A stretch of DNA of 64,000 bases from Methanobrevibacter ruminantium (GCA_004553595.1 SFKZ01000011.1:62001-126000); one strand, 5' to 3'. Counted from the first letter of the stretch, positions 1 to 9,416 are shown. A program made the numbers and translations. Notes: generated by a model from the letters alone, not told the origin.

Positions 1-1290
1 ACAAGCATGGTGATTAATCTCTACAGTACCGTTTCTTCTTCCTCTAAGGTCTCTTTTAATGAAGAATATCTCATGATTCCTGTTTGTAAAGAACTCTTCC
101 TTAAGCTTGATAGCTTCGAAATTACAGCTTTCAGCACATAATCCACAGTATACGCAAGAGTTGTCTGTATCTATTACAATCGGATTAGGGCCATTCAATC
201 TAATTGATTCAGTCGGACAGACATCTCTGCACAATCCACAGCTGATACAATTCTCTTCCACAACTTCAATTCCAAGTGCAGGTGGGAAGAATTCCACAAG
301 GTCCAATACCTTTACAACATCCAAGTCCTTTTTAATCTGTGCATTTAATCGCTCATTTAGGAATTCTGTTACATTCACTACAATTGATCTGCAGTTTGTG
401 CATGTGAATATTTCCACATCTGAAAATTCCATTCCTCTAGGAACATCCCTAATGTCCATTGAGTTTTCATAATCAAAATCATCAAAGTGATAATCCTTGG
501 AAATGTCTTCAAGCAATTTAACCAAAACATTGTCAATATTGGTTACTCCTTTTGAAATGTTATGAACATCCCTATCAATGATTTCAGAAGCTATTTCCAA
601 TGTCTTGATCTTATTGAATGATTCAAATGCCTCTTCCCTTTCCACATAATCGATTGCATATGTAGGACAGGAATGCATACATTCCTCACATCTTGCGCAA
701 TATGCTGGGTCAATGAAAGGCAACTTATTGGTTTTTCCGACATTGATTGCACCTTTGGAAGGGCAAATCCTTGTACAAGTCATACAGCCGATACATTCAT
801 CCTGGTCAATGCAGAGAGTTTTACCTTCCTTTACGGTTTTAGGAAGCAATTCCCCATACTTAATTGCATCAGTAGGGCAGTGCCTAAAGCAATATCCGCA
901 ACGAATGCACTTATCCTCATCTATTTCACTATGAACTTCCTCTCCACCAGAAGACCTTAAATGGATAGCTCCAGACTTGCATGCATTTACACATGCACCA
1001 CAAGCTCTACAGAGCTTTTTGTTGATGTTTGGAACATTTTCACGAATCGGATCCGCTAAAGTCTTCTTAATGTGAATAGCATCATAAGGACATGCATTGG
1101 TACATAAGACACAACCAAAACAGTGTTCATCCAATTTAATGAACTTGGTGTTTGCATCTTGATAAACAGCATCAATCGGACAGACATTCAAGCATGGCTT
1201 GTCCATACAATTGATACATTTCTCATTATCAATCTCATACTCTATATGAACATCTCTTAATGGTCTTGGAATAGGGTCAACAGTTACCAT
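1..1290 (-). CDS. ehaQ: EhaQ polyferredoxin, 3' end cut by window edge
   Basis: The reading frame starts with ATG at 1290 and stays open for 430 codons to base 1, so the C-terminus is missing. It encodes a chain of [4Fe-4S] ferredoxin modules: I count about eight CxxCxxCxxxC-type motifs, six in the N-terminal 200 residues and two near residues 365-400, separated by a cysteine-poor helical stretch. Polyferredoxins of energy-converting hydrogenases carry electrons between the hydrogenase small subunit and soluble ferredoxin on the cytoplasmic side. It follows the second polyferredoxin gene directly and sits at position Q of the conserved eha order, which is why I call EhaQ rather than another polyferredoxin. 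The family identity is strong; the individual electron partner is inferred. Confidence 0.88.
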   Translation of the reverse strand, partial: MVTVDPIPRPLRDVHIEYEIDNEKCINCMDKPCLNVCPIDAVYQDANTKFIKLDEHCFGCVLCTNACPYDAIHIKKTLADPIRENVPNINKKLCRACGACVNACKSGAIHLRSSGGEEVHSEIDEDKCIRCGYCFRHCPTDAIKYGELLPKTVKEGKTLCIDQDECIGCMTCTRICPSKGAINVGKTNKLPFIDPAYCARCEECMHSCPTYAIDYVEREEAFESFNKIKTLEIASEIIDRDVHNISKGVTNIDNVLVKLLEDISKDYHFDDFDYENSMDIRDVPRGMEFSDVEIFTCTNCRSIVVNVTEFLNERLNAQIKKDLDVVKVLDLVEFFPPALGIEVVEENCISCGLCRDVCPTESIRLNGPNPIVIDTDNSCVYCGLCAESCNFEAIKLKEEFFTNRNHEIFFIKRDLRGRRNGTVEINHHAC

Positions 1291-1291
1291 A

Positions 1292-2326
1292 TTAAGCCCT
1301 CCTTTCTGCTAATTGAGAAGCCTTTACAGAAATGTGAATAACTTCCTCATCAGTATCATTAGTATCTAAATTAAATTTAGCCAAGAAATATTTGATGACA
1401 CCAAATGGACAGGTTTGATAACAAATACTGCATCTTAAACATTTTTCCTTATCTCTTACAATGGTATCTTCATCACTGTCAAATGAAATGGCCCCAGTTG
1501 GACAGTCTGGAATGCACATTTGACATTTCTTACAGTTGTCTGCATCCCAAGTTATAATTCTAATCTTCAATCTATTGATGGCATCTTCCAATACTTCATG
1601 AACCACTTCTTCATCATTTAGAATGGTTAGTGACTTGTCAAATATTGGTTTGAAATCCAATTCATCTAAAAATAGCTTGTCAGTGCCTAAATTAATCAAG
1701 TCATCCTGCTTGGATTCAATGTATTCCTCTAATGTGCTTACTGCCAAATTAATGATTTTCTTTTGCTCTTCAAGATTGTTTACAAAGACTCCTTTCATTG
1801 CTCCTTTTACAGGACAGGTCTCTAAACATTTTCCGCATGAAATACATTTGGATTGGTTGACAACAACCCTATCATCAATCTCTTCTATTGCTCCAACTTC
1901 ACAGGCATCCATACACTTATGGCATCTGATACATAAATAATCGTCCACAATGTATTTTCTCTTTGAAGGGATGATATTGAACTCTTCACGAATGAAATGG
2001 TTTTCACCACATTCCAATGTTTTTGGAGTTGAAGGGCAGACTTCTGCACAGAAACCGCATCTGATACAAGCAGCTTTATTAATTACTGGATAAATCAAAC
2101 CAATGGATTCCTCATTGTCTGAATCCCTAACCAATTTGATTGCATTTGGTGATGGGCAAGATGCAGTGCAGCTTCCACAACCAATACAATTTTCCTTGAT
2201 CACTTCAGGAAAATCCCGGAATCTGTCTGGCTTGTGTGCTATGTCTTCCTTGGATTTTGCATCGAAAAATCCATCAATCCAGGTTTTTCGAGCAAATTCA
2301 TAAATATACCAAATAAGTGAGGACAT
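1292..2326 (-). CDS. ehaP: EhaP polyferredoxin
   Basis: A 344-residue protein with six [4Fe-4S] signatures, for example CIGCGSCTASCP near residue 47, CIRCGFCAEVCP, CISCGKCLETCP and, near the C-terminus, CLRCSICYQTCP. The third motif ends in CE instead of CP. A cysteine-free helical insert separates the first four clusters from the last two. It is expected to relay electrons from the Eha small subunit. The Shine-Dalgarno GAGGTG lies inside the last codons of ehaO, so the two genes are translationally linked, and ehaQ follows after one base. Assignment as EhaP rests on gene order. Confidence 0.9.
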   Translation of the reverse strand: MSSLIWYIYEFARKTWIDGFFDAKSKEDIAHKPDRFRDFPEVIKENCIGCGSCTASCPSPNAIKLVRDSDNEESIGLIYPVINKAACIRCGFCAEVCPSTPKTLECGENHFIREEFNIIPSKRKYIVDDYLCIRCHKCMDACEVGAIEEIDDRVVVNQSKCISCGKCLETCPVKGAMKGVFVNNLEEQKKIINLAVSTLEEYIESKQDDLINLGTDKLFLDELDFKPIFDKSLTILNDEEVVHEVLEDAINRLKIRIITWDADNCKKCQMCIPDCPTGAISFDSDEDTIVRDKEKCLRCSICYQTCPFGVIKYFLAKFNLDTNDTDEEVIHISVKASQLAERRA

Positions 2327-2327
2327 T

Positions 2328-3455
2328 TCATTTCACCTCAAAGAAGTCTTTTACAGTAGATTTGCCAGTATCAACATCAGTTATAGCCACTCTTTCAGTA
2401 CATGCTATGCAAGGATCTGATGACGCATAAGTAGCTACCGCATCAGCAACTGTTGCTACATCCTTAAGCATGTATTTTGCACAGGAGTCAATATTCATGA
2501 TACTTGGAGTTCTGATTGAAATGCGCTTAATCAAATCTCCATTGGTTTCAGCCATATATCTTACTTCTCCACGAGGGGCTTCATTTCTCCATTCCCCGTA
2601 TCCTGATGGAATGTCTACAGGAGTTCTTATATCTCCTTTAGGCATATTTTCAATTGCCTGTTTCACTAAATCAATAGATTGCTCCACTTCATAAAGCCTA
2701 TTCAATGTACGAGCATAGTTATCTCCCTCTTTTCTCCAAATAGGCTTGAAGTCAAAATAATCACGATAAGTATAATGCTCTTCTCTTAAGTCATGCTTAA
2801 GACCAGAAGCTCTTCCAATAGGTCCTACAGCATGCCCTTTAATAGCTTCCTCTTTAGTCATCACTCCAACGCCTTTTGCCCTTAATGCAACGATTGGAGC
2901 CTCTTCAAATAATGATATATGCCTATCAAAGCCATCTTCAATTTTCTTTAAGTTATCGAGTATTGCATTGAAATGGCGCTCATCAGCATCCATTCGGACT
3001 CCACCGACAACATTCCATCCTAAATTGACTCTATTTCCAGTTAACAATTCAAGAGAATCCATTGCATATTCCCTTAATGCTAAAACATGCATAAACAGTG
3101 TCTCATGGTCAAGAGTCTTGAAGAATGTTGAATTTGCAAGCAAGTGGGATTGGATCCTGTCCAATTCATTTGTAATTACCCTTAAGTATTGGGCTCTTAT
3201 AGGCGCTTGAACTCCAGAAATTGATTCTAAAGTTTCTGCAAAGGTTTGTGTGTGTTCGTATGAACAGATACCACAGATTCTTTCAGATAAGTAAATGCAT
3301 TTTTGCCAGGCCTTGCCTTCCATAATCTTTTCAATACCTCTATGAACATAACCATAATCGATCTCAGCTTTAATAACCTTTTCACCTTCAGTTTTAAGTT
3401 TAAGTCTTAAAGGTTCTTTTAAACCTGGATGAATTGGTCCAATTGGTAATATCAT
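2328..3455 (-). CDS. ehaO: EhaO, [NiFe]-hydrogenase large subunit
   Basis: The catalytic subunit of energy-converting hydrogenase A, 375 residues. Both nickel-binding cysteine pairs are present: RICGIC (Cys61 and Cys64) and DPCIAC (Cys349 and Cys352), as in group 4 [NiFe] hydrogenases and the related NuoD fold. There is no long C-terminal extension after the second pair, so no proteolytic maturation tail is expected, as is usual for group 4 enzymes. In hydrogenotrophic methanogens Eha drives endergonic reduction of ferredoxin by H2 with the membrane ion gradient and tops up the reductive methanogenesis cycle. The ATG at 3455 has GGAG nine bases upstream. Confidence 0.95.
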   Translation of the reverse strand: MILPIGPIHPGLKEPLRLKLKTEGEKVIKAEIDYGYVHRGIEKIMEGKAWQKCIYLSERICGICSYEHTQTFAETLESISGVQAPIRAQYLRVITNELDRIQSHLLANSTFFKTLDHETLFMHVLALREYAMDSLELLTGNRVNLGWNVVGGVRMDADERHFNAILDNLKKIEDGFDRHISLFEEAPIVALRAKGVGVMTKEEAIKGHAVGPIGRASGLKHDLREEHYTYRDYFDFKPIWRKEGDNYARTLNRLYEVEQSIDLVKQAIENMPKGDIRTPVDIPSGYGEWRNEAPRGEVRYMAETNGDLIKRISIRTPSIMNIDSCAKYMLKDVATVADAVATYASSDPCIACTERVAITDVDTGKSTVKDFFEVK

Positions 3456-3541
3456 AATATCTGACTCCTATTTACTTATCTAATTTTCATAAATCAACAA
3501 TAAATATAATTTTTACAATAATATAATTCAAATAAATATAT

Positions 3542-4003
3542 TTAATCTTCCCTAGCGTCTTGAGCTCTTCCTTTAGCTGCAAGAGCACCAGGAGCAACAG
3601 TTAAAACTGCCTCTAAAATTTCACTTGGCCTTGGAGGACAACCTGGAATAGCTGCATCCACAGGTATGAAGTCTGAAACAGGAGCAAGAACTCTTCCTCC
3701 CTCTTGAGCAAAGACATCTCCAGACTGTGGACAGTTTCCAACAGCCACTACAATCTTAGGTTCTGGAGTTTTTGCATAAATCCTTCTTAAATTGTCTCTC
3801 CATTGTTCTGTAACTGCACCAGTCACTAAAAGAACATCCGCTTCACGAGGATTATTGTGAACGTAAATTCCATACTGTTCAAGATCGTATCTTGGTGAAA
3901 GGAGTGCAACGAGCTCTACATCACATCCATTACATCCTCCACAGTTTACAATACAAACATGAATTGAACTTTTTCTCACAATATCTTTAAGTTTTTTAAG
4001 CAT
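3542..4003 (-). CDS. ehaN: EhaN, [NiFe]-hydrogenase small subunit
   Basis: A 153-residue small subunit of the group 4 hydrogenase (NuoB-like fold). The proximal [4Fe-4S] ligands are visible as C-x-x-C at Cys24/Cys27 in a GGCNGCD context, followed by GNCPQSG near residue 93 and GCPPRP near residue 120. It receives electrons from or passes them to the nickel site in the large subunit encoded next, and hands them to the polyferredoxins. An 86-base spacer separates it from ehaO, longer than most gaps in this operon. No twin-arginine signal is present, as expected for a cytoplasm-facing enzyme. Confidence 0.93.
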   Translation of the reverse strand: MLKKLKDIVRKSSIHVCIVNCGGCNGCDVELVALLSPRYDLEQYGIYVHNNPREADVLLVTGAVTEQWRDNLRRIYAKTPEPKIVVAVGNCPQSGDVFAQEGGRVLAPVSDFIPVDAAIPGCPPRPSEILEAVLTVAPGALAAKGRAQDARED

Positions 4004-4059
4004 TTCAATTACCTTAAATCTCGTTCTTTATAATAATTTTATAAATATAATCTTTCAAA

Positions 4060-4443
4060 TTATTCTCTCAATAATTCAACTATTTGTGCTCTACCTTCTT
4101 CTAAAGCATCCTCATACTTTTTGCCATGCTTTACTACATCTTTGGTTAATTGGTGGCAGATTCTATCAGCATCTTCATCAGATATTAGTTTAGCAACATC
4201 ACTTAACCAGTAAAGCCTTAAATCAAGATGCATTTGCCTTTTTATCTTTTCCCTATTTGCTATTTCAAAGGTAGCATGCATATTTTCCAAATCACTCATA
4301 TCAAAGCGATTCATAAGAATATCTTCAAATTCATCTTTAGAAATTCCAAATTCTTCAGACAATGGAATAGTAATGTCCTTTTCCCATTTAAAACTATGAA
4401 GAACTCTTAATTTCATCATTTCATATTTTTCTTCACTATCCAT
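4060..4443 (-). CDS. ehaM: EhaM, DUF1959 hydrogenase subunit
   Basis: A soluble 127-residue, mostly helical and charged protein that matches my memory of the DUF1959 family, found only in methanogen eha clusters. I chose ATG at 4443 instead of the upstream ATG at 4455 because GGTGA lies five bases before it. No membrane segments or cysteine motifs are visible, so it is probably a peripheral subunit on the cytoplasmic side next to the EhaN/EhaO module. Its exact role is unknown. Its place between the last small membrane subunit and the small catalytic subunit fits position M. Confidence 0.85.
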   Translation of the reverse strand: MDSEEKYEMMKLRVLHSFKWEKDITIPLSEEFGISKDEFEDILMNRFDMSDLENMHATFEIANREKIKRQMHLDLRLYWLSDVAKLISDEDADRICHQLTKDVVKHGKKYEDALEEGRAQIVELLRE

Positions 4444-4503
4444 ATAAATCACCATATAAATGATTTGATTTTAAATTTAACTACTTAATTTTAATATTTC
4501 TAA

Positions 4504-4830
4504 TTAAAATAATACTCCTGATGTTGAAATCCAGACTACTGCTGCAATAAGAATACCTATTGCAGTTTCCTTACGACCATAACCCGGCCTTCTTCCTAAT
4601 GCAAGCCCTATAAAGAAGAATGCAATAGTAAGCAATATTTCAGAGCTAATATTTGGATTTAATCCATGGTTAAATAATAAAAACCATCCAATAATAGATA
4701 AAACCAAGGTTAAAACATCTATTTCAGATATTATATAAGGTTCCATATGCTTTTTATAGCTCAATAAAAGACCAGCGATGGATCCTATAATGAAAACCAA
4801 AATATAAATCATAATATATAATTCTTCCAT
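4504..4830 (-). CDS. ehaL: EhaL, membrane subunit (DUF2104-like)
   Basis: A 108-residue integral membrane protein with about three or four predicted transmembrane segments. It has a short basic loop, GRRPGYGRKE, around residue 80 before the last helix. A good Shine-Dalgarno AGGTGAG precedes the ATG. Small hydrophobic subunits like this make up the membrane arm of Eha; what each one does is not established. The assignment to EhaL (DUF2104) is by position between ehaK and ehaM and by size. Confidence 0.82.
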   Translation of the reverse strand: MEELYIMIYILVFIIGSIAGLLLSYKKHMEPYIISEIDVLTLVLSIIGWFLLFNHGLNPNISSEILLTIAFFFIGLALGRRPGYGRKETAIGILIAAVVWISTSGVLF

Positions 4831-4847
4831 AATCTCACCTAGTTTAC

Positions 4848-5105
4848 CTAAATTGGCTTATATAAACAAATAAATGTGATACAAATAATAAAAAATGTAA
4901 TGATGAATGCAATCTCCTCTAAGTTTTCAGCTAAATGAGCATATTTTTCCTTATTTTGCATCAATATAAATGGAACAAAAATAAGTCCAATTATAGCTAA
5001 AGGAAGCGCTAAAATACTTTGATAGAAAGCAGCAAGTCCTGCCACTGCAAAAATGCCTAAAGCTACCAATGAAGTTAATACTCTCATTCCTTTTTCATCA
5101 TTCAT
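4848..5105 (-). CDS. ehaK: EhaK, small membrane subunit
   Basis: An 85-residue protein with two or three hydrophobic helices: about residues 9-25, 30-48 and 63-82. It lacks catalytic motifs. It stands 17 bases upstream of ehaL and 105 bases downstream of ehaJ; the latter gap is AT-rich and could hold an internal promoter. It is called EhaK from gene order alone. Confidence 0.75.
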   Translation of the reverse strand: MNDEKGMRVLTSLVALGIFAVAGLAAFYQSILALPLAIIGLIFVPFILMQNKEKYAHLAENLEEIAFIITFFIICITFICLYKPI

Positions 5106-5210
5106 TTTTAAGCCTTCTTTATTAGTTTTTACTTAATTAAAGATTAATTAAGTTTTTTAATCAACAAATTTATAATAATTTTTTTAAATTTTTAAATTTT
5201 TTAATAATGA

Positions 5211-6071
5211 TTAAATAATAATCATGATAATTGAACCTACAGTGCAGATAACTGCAATGGATATTTGAGCCATTACAGAATGGTTTGGATTCAACATAGG
5301 AGTTGTAGCATTGATGAATCCTGTAATAATACAAATTACAATCATTCCAATCAAGTATCCGACAACGGAAATAGGCCCAAAGAATATTGTTAAGAATAAC
5401 CATAATAAAATATACCATGCGATTGATTCTGAAAACATTATGTATCCTCTAAGCATACCAAAGTGTTCAGTTTCAAATCCGGATATGATTTCCTTTCCTT
5501 TTGTGATTGCAAAAGGAGAATATGGAGATTTTGTAACAATTAAAGTGAAGAACATAATCGCTGCAAGAGGCAATTGCAATACCAAAGGCCCATGCACTGC
5601 CTGATACGCTATGATTCCACTGATATCCATAGTTCCAGTCAATAGGAATATGATAGCGATAACAGCAAAGAGAGGCAATTCACCAGCTGCTGAGAAAACA
5701 GCCCTTACACAACTCAATTTACCATATGGGGAACCTGATGAGGATCCTGCATTATGCTCTACAATCTTATGGATAGCATAAACACCGAATATTATCATTA
5801 AGGAACCTTGAGCCACTGGACCTACAATAACTGCAGTAACCCAAACAGCTGCTAAAATAACTGTAATACCTACATAAAACGGCATTGCAGCAGTTTTTGG
5901 AAATGAAGTTTCCTTAAAGAAAAATTTCAATGAATGCAATAAGTACTGTATAATAGGAGGTCCTGGCCTCAATTGGACTCTTGCCATAACCTTTCTATGG
6001 AAACCTAATAAAAGACTACCTGCAAGGAAAGCGATTACTACATTGATTAAAATTTGAGCCATTAAATTCAT
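5211..6071 (-). CDS. ehaJ: EhaJ, NuoH/HyfC-like membrane subunit
   Basis: A 286-residue polytopic membrane protein of the NuoH (ND1) family, the subunit that links the hydrogenase module to the ion-translocating membrane arm. The family signature is seen near residues 28-40 as RKVMARVQLRPGP, followed by the conserved FFKE, and a second conserved loop, GFETEHFG, near residue 201. About eight transmembrane segments are expected. ehaI lies 21 bases upstream, which indicates co-transcription. Confidence 0.9.
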   Translation of the reverse strand: MNLMAQILINVVIAFLAGSLLLGFHRKVMARVQLRPGPPIIQYLLHSLKFFFKETSFPKTAAMPFYVGITVILAAVWVTAVIVGPVAQGSLMIIFGVYAIHKIVEHNAGSSSGSPYGKLSCVRAVFSAAGELPLFAVIAIIFLLTGTMDISGIIAYQAVHGPLVLQLPLAAIMFFTLIVTKSPYSPFAITKGKEIISGFETEHFGMLRGYIMFSESIAWYILLWLFLTIFFGPISVVGYLIGMIVICIITGFINATTPMLNPNHSVMAQISIAVICTVGSIIMIII

Positions 6072-6092
6072 AATATCTGCAAAGAGATCATA

Positions 6093-6308
6093 TTAGTAAC
6101 CTGTAAATGGTTCTTCTCTTCTTTCCTCCTCTTCCTCTTTTATTGGTTTGGACATTGTTAAAAGTCCAAATGAAAGTACTAAAAATGGTATACAAACAAT
6201 AGCTATTGCATATACTATCCAATCAGCAGGATTAAATATTAAAGCGTAAAGGATAGCTAATACAGACACAATCAAGATAATATAACTAGCTATTTTCATT
6301 TTATTCAT
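6093..6308 (-). CDS. ehaI: EhaI, small membrane subunit
   Basis: A 71-residue protein with two transmembrane helices (about residues 5-24 and 28-50) and an acidic, arginine-containing C-terminal tail with a run of glutamates. It has no recognisable motif. Its location between the antiporter-like EhaH and the NuoH-like EhaJ fits position I of the eha operon. The identity is positional. Confidence 0.75.
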   Translation of the reverse strand: MNKMKIASYIILIVSVLAILYALIFNPADWIVYAIAIVCIPFLVLSFGLLTMSKPIKEEEEERREEPFTGY

Positions 6309-6341
6309 TTTATCGGCCTTCTATTAAATAATAAACGTAAT

Positions 6342-7010
6342 CTACAATATAGTTAATAAGATTTCAACAAATCTAACAATAATAAACAATGAACTTAAGT
6401 GGATAATCAATATGAATGGAGATCCAGGAGTTCTGAACATTTCTGCCTTACTTGCAAAGAATGGTGCTATACCGCTTTCACCACAAACTCCTATTAACAT
6501 TACAAGCGCTCCAAATATCATCATTGGACTTGCAGGAATTGAAGCGAGTTCAATTAGGCTTAATGTACCGGTAGCTGCTAAAATCATAGCTGCTCCACCG
6601 AAGAGTGGCAAACCGCACATCATTGCAATCAAACCGTATTGATAAGCGGAATTCAAAACCTCCACTTGCTTTACAGCAGAAACAATACCGATGTTAACAA
6701 TACCGATTAATGCCATGAATAAGGTAAAGTTAAATAAATCTCCAGTAATCATAGCTCCTGCAGTAGCTATTCCACAAATAATAGCCAAGAATCTTCTATG
6801 CTTGAATTCCTTTTTGCCAACTGCAACCTTATTTTCATCAAGAGAACCAAACATTGCTTCCACTTGAGTTTCAGTTCGGCTAATGGCTATCAATGCTGTA
6901 AATACAAGTATAGTTACAAACAAGAATATGTGGAGAGGGTTTAAATAAAGAACAATATCTCCTAAAGGAATTGTTCCCATCAAGTCTCCGCCTAAACTCT
7001 CTATAAGCAT
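6342..7010 (-). CDS. ehaH: EhaH, antiporter-like membrane subunit
   Basis: A 222-residue membrane protein with about six hydrophobic helices. The segment around residues 68-190 resembles part of the NuoL/M/N antiporter-type subunits: helix pairs rich in Gly and Ala, a lysine in a conserved SAVKQVE turn, and a charged FFASKAEMFRTPGSP loop near residue 190. It is far shorter than a full antiporter-type subunit (over 450 residues), as is usual for EhaH. The Shine-Dalgarno GGAG is seven bases from the ATG. It is likely part of the ion pathway. Confidence 0.83.
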   Translation of the reverse strand: MLIESLGGDLMGTIPLGDIVLYLNPLHIFLFVTILVFTALIAISRTETQVEAMFGSLDENKVAVGKKEFKHRRFLAIICGIATAGAMITGDLFNFTLFMALIGIVNIGIVSAVKQVEVLNSAYQYGLIAMMCGLPLFGGAAMILAATGTLSLIELASIPASPMMIFGALVMLIGVCGESGIAPFFASKAEMFRTPGSPFILIIHLSSLFIIVRFVEILLTIL

Positions 7011-7108
7011 TTAAAGTCTCCTTTTTTTATTTTAAGTTCATTTATTTGTTTTTTTGAATAATAAATTGATAAATATAATATTTTAAATTTTAAATTCATT
7101 TGGAATAA

Positions 7109-7786
7109 TCATTTTCTTCCATATTCCTCTCTCATCATTATTCCAATCAATCCAATCTTGGAAGCCACTTTCAAGAGCAATCCTAAAGCAGCTAGGAATA
7201 AGCTGAGTAACCAGTATTGAGGCAAGATAAAGAATAACAGGAATCCAATAATCCATAAGCACCAAGAGATACCGGATATTGCTCCCACTCCATCAAGAAC
7301 AACTATTGGCAATCCTCTTACCTTTCTGCTTAAAACATAAATTACAATACCTCCTCCAGCTACTGCACCACCAGTAAATCCGGATAGGAACACACCATAA
7401 CCTATCAATAACAATGCAATGAAATTAGGAGCAGTAGTCATAATCTCCATATCTATATTTAATGGCATTGGTGCAAATGAGGTATCTACATCTTTCTTTC
7501 TCATTTCACGAGATATTAAAATCTCGGATATTGCCATGATCTCTGCCAATTCAACTACTAGACCCGGAAGAATCAATGCTTCAGACAAATCAGTTCCCAC
7601 TGCCGCTACAACAATAAGCATAGCCAAACCGACAATATCAGTCAATATAAGAACTTGAATGTCTCTTTTCTCCATTGCAATTCCCATCAGGCCAATGAAA
7701 GCTACAATCAAACCACCGTATAAAGCTGTGGAATACATTGAGCTATAGAATGCAGGAACAAATTGTGGAATTATACTTGCAACCAT
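7109..7786 (-). CDS. ehaG: EhaG, membrane subunit (DUF2105-like)
   Basis: A 225-residue integral membrane protein with about six transmembrane helices. A polar stretch near residues 95-115 (ISREMRKKDVDTSFAPMP) probably forms a cytoplasmic loop, and the C-terminus is short and basic (REEYGRK). The ATG at 7786 has AGGTGA upstream, overlapping the end of ehaF. A 98-base AT-rich gap follows before ehaH. The function within the membrane arm is not known; the name comes from order and size. Confidence 0.8.
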   Translation of the reverse strand: MVASIIPQFVPAFYSSMYSTALYGGLIVAFIGLMGIAMEKRDIQVLILTDIVGLAMLIVVAAVGTDLSEALILPGLVVELAEIMAISEILISREMRKKDVDTSFAPMPLNIDMEIMTTAPNFIALLLIGYGVFLSGFTGGAVAGGGIVIYVLSRKVRGLPIVVLDGVGAISGISWCLWIIGFLLFFILPQYWLLSLFLAALGLLLKVASKIGLIGIMMREEYGRK

Positions 7787-7790
7787 CTAA

Positions 7791-8396
7791 TCACCTGAAC
7801 TCCTTTTTAGCTTGCTTTTCACGAGCTTTACGATTGCTCATTTCAACTTCACTGGCTATCTTGTCAGAACTTGCAATAGCTCTTTTTACATCTTCCTTAA
7901 TGTCTCCTTTACCTTTTTTCTCCTTTCTAACCATGGTAAAGTTAATGGCAAGCCATGATGCAATTATGAATGCCATCATAAGAATAGAGGATTCCAAGAT
8001 AGTGTCAAAACCTCTTGTATAGTAAAGGATTTCATCTATCACTCCACCTGGAGATGCACAGATACTTGTTCCAAAGTATGGGGAAATACCTTTTAGCATT
8101 TCAGCAATTGGAGTCATATATGAATTGATCCAACCCAGATTCTGTGAATTTTCAGGATATTGGGCTTCAGTAACACCCGGACTTTCCAAAATCTCTCCAC
8201 CCCTATCATATGGAGCGATAGCCAATCTCGCATCCATTTGACTTTGAGGAGCCGGACGAGTGTAGATTTGATCGGTATCCAATCCGATAGGAATAAGGAA
8301 TCCGGCTATTAGGAGCAAACCTAAAATTAGAGCGAACAATCTAGGAATATTCTTCGGATTTGCCAATTTATTCCATAATTTAGCTATTTTAGGCAT
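7791..8396 (-). CDS. ehaF: EhaF, membrane subunit (DUF2106-like)
   Basis: A 201-residue protein with one hydrophobic helix near residues 17-37, a long extracytoplasmic loop (about residues 40-130) and a second helix near 133-152. A highly basic and acidic C-terminal tail follows, rich in Lys, Glu and Arg, with REKQAKKEF at the very end. The charged tail probably contacts peripheral subunits. GGAGG precedes the ATG. It is assigned to EhaF by position; no catalytic motif is visible. Confidence 0.8.
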   Translation of the reverse strand: MPKIAKLWNKLANPKNIPRLFALILGLLLIAGFLIPIGLDTDQIYTRPAPQSQMDARLAIAPYDRGGEILESPGVTEAQYPENSQNLGWINSYMTPIAEMLKGISPYFGTSICASPGGVIDEILYYTRGFDTILESSILMMAFIIASWLAINFTMVRKEKKGKGDIKEDVKRAIASSDKIASEVEMSNRKAREKQAKKEFR

Positions 8397-8438
8397 TTTG
8401 GTTTCCTCCAGGCATTAAGTTTAATAAATTGATAAGCA

Positions 8439-8699
8439 TTATACATCAGCCCCTATCTCTTCTAAACGAGAAATAGCTCTAAACAAGATCAATGTCACAA
8501 TAATTGTAGTTGCAATTAAAGTCAAAAGAGCCAATGTAGAATTATAAGTAAGTAAAATCAATGAAACTCCTACAGATGCCACTTCAGTATTGATGATTCT
8601 TATGATTGGGTCTTTCACTCCAGGACCCCAAACGGTAGTTAAGCTTCCAAAAATGGCAAGCGCTAAACCTACATAAACCCAAAGAGCAAGATTGAACAT
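8439..8699 (-). CDS. ehaE: EhaE, small membrane subunit
   Basis: An 86-residue protein with three hydrophobic segments, probably spanning the membrane three times. Its start codon overlaps the ehaD stop by one base (TAATG), so translation is coupled. Fold and length recall the MnhG/MrpG-like small subunits of antiporter complexes, a family to which EhaE-type proteins have been compared; this is inference from size and the helix pattern. Identity comes from gene order. Confidence 0.78.
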   Translation of the reverse strand: MFNLALWVYVGLALAIFGSLTTVWGPGVKDPIIRIINTEVASVGVSLILLTYNSTLALLTLIATTIIVTLILFRAISRLEEIGADV

Positions 8700-9025
8700 T
8701 ATTTACCACCTTCAGAGTTTCTTGTTTCATTTTCACTGCTTTGAATCATTTTAGGAAGTGTGGAATAATCCTTTAGTTTTGATTTACGCACTTCATTTAT
8801 TTTGATTAAGGCAAGTAAAAATACAATAATAGATAATGGATCAAGAACAGCAGTTAAAAAAGCAACATCTAAATATTTAAAGCTGACAATAGCTAAAAAC
8901 AAGCCTGCTTCCAAGATTGAAACCATTATAACCTTATCCAATGGTTTCTTTAATAGAACAACTCCAATAGCACCTATTATCATCAAAGCAATTGATATTG
9001 TTGTCAAGTCAATAAATTCCAACAT
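8699..9025 (-). CDS. ehaD: EhaD, membrane subunit (DUF2108-like)
   Basis: A 108-residue membrane protein with three helices (about residues 7-25, 33-50 and 58-78) and a polar C-terminal tail of about 30 residues ending GGK. The three-helix arrangement resembles NuoK/MrpC-like subunits. The stop codon overlaps the start of ehaE. It is the fourth gene of the operon and is named for that position. Confidence 0.78.
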   Translation of the reverse strand: MLEFIDLTTISIALMIIGAIGVVLLKKPLDKVIMVSILEAGLFLAIVSFKYLDVAFLTAVLDPLSIIVFLLALIKINEVRKSKLKDYSTLPKMIQSSENETRNSEGGK

Positions 9026-9063
9026 TTAAATCCCATTTCTATTATCTATAAAAGTAATAATCA

Positions 9064-9339
9064 TTAATTTTCCTTATGCTCTTCCATATTCTTATCATAG
9101 GTAATTTCATCTTCCAAATCCTTTAAGCTGTATGCAATTGCATTTGCACCAATTGTAGAAGAGATAAAGAAAGTTGCAGCTAATACAAGACCAAATGGAG
9201 TTTTAATATACAATGCAATCAATGCAGAAACACAGAATCCTATTACATTTATGTAAAGTAATTTTTCTGCCCTATCTTTGGTTATTACTGCTCTTAAAGC
9301 CATTAAAATTGTAATAACTCCAATAATTTCAATAAACAT
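9064..9339 (-). CDS. ehaC: EhaC, membrane subunit (DUF2109-like)
   Basis: A 91-residue protein with three hydrophobic helices and a strongly acidic tail, DLEDEITYDKNMEEHKEN. The pattern is close to an MrpC/NuoK-like subunit. It lies 38 bases upstream of ehaD and 77 bases downstream of ehaB. Name by order. Confidence 0.78.
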   Translation of the reverse strand: MFIEIIGVITILMALRAVITKDRAEKLLYINVIGFCVSALIALYIKTPFGLVLAATFFISSTIGANAIAYSLKDLEDEITYDKNMEEHKEN

Positions 9340-9416
9340 AATTTAACCTTGTATTTTTCAATTAATTTTCATTTTATTTATTTTAATTCATTTTTTTAAG
9401 ATTTAAAATCTTTTAA

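Noticed and set aside
7083..7265. A 60-residue minus-strand frame overlapping the end of ehaG
   Set aside because: Out of frame with ehaG, poor composition; a shadow of the real gene.
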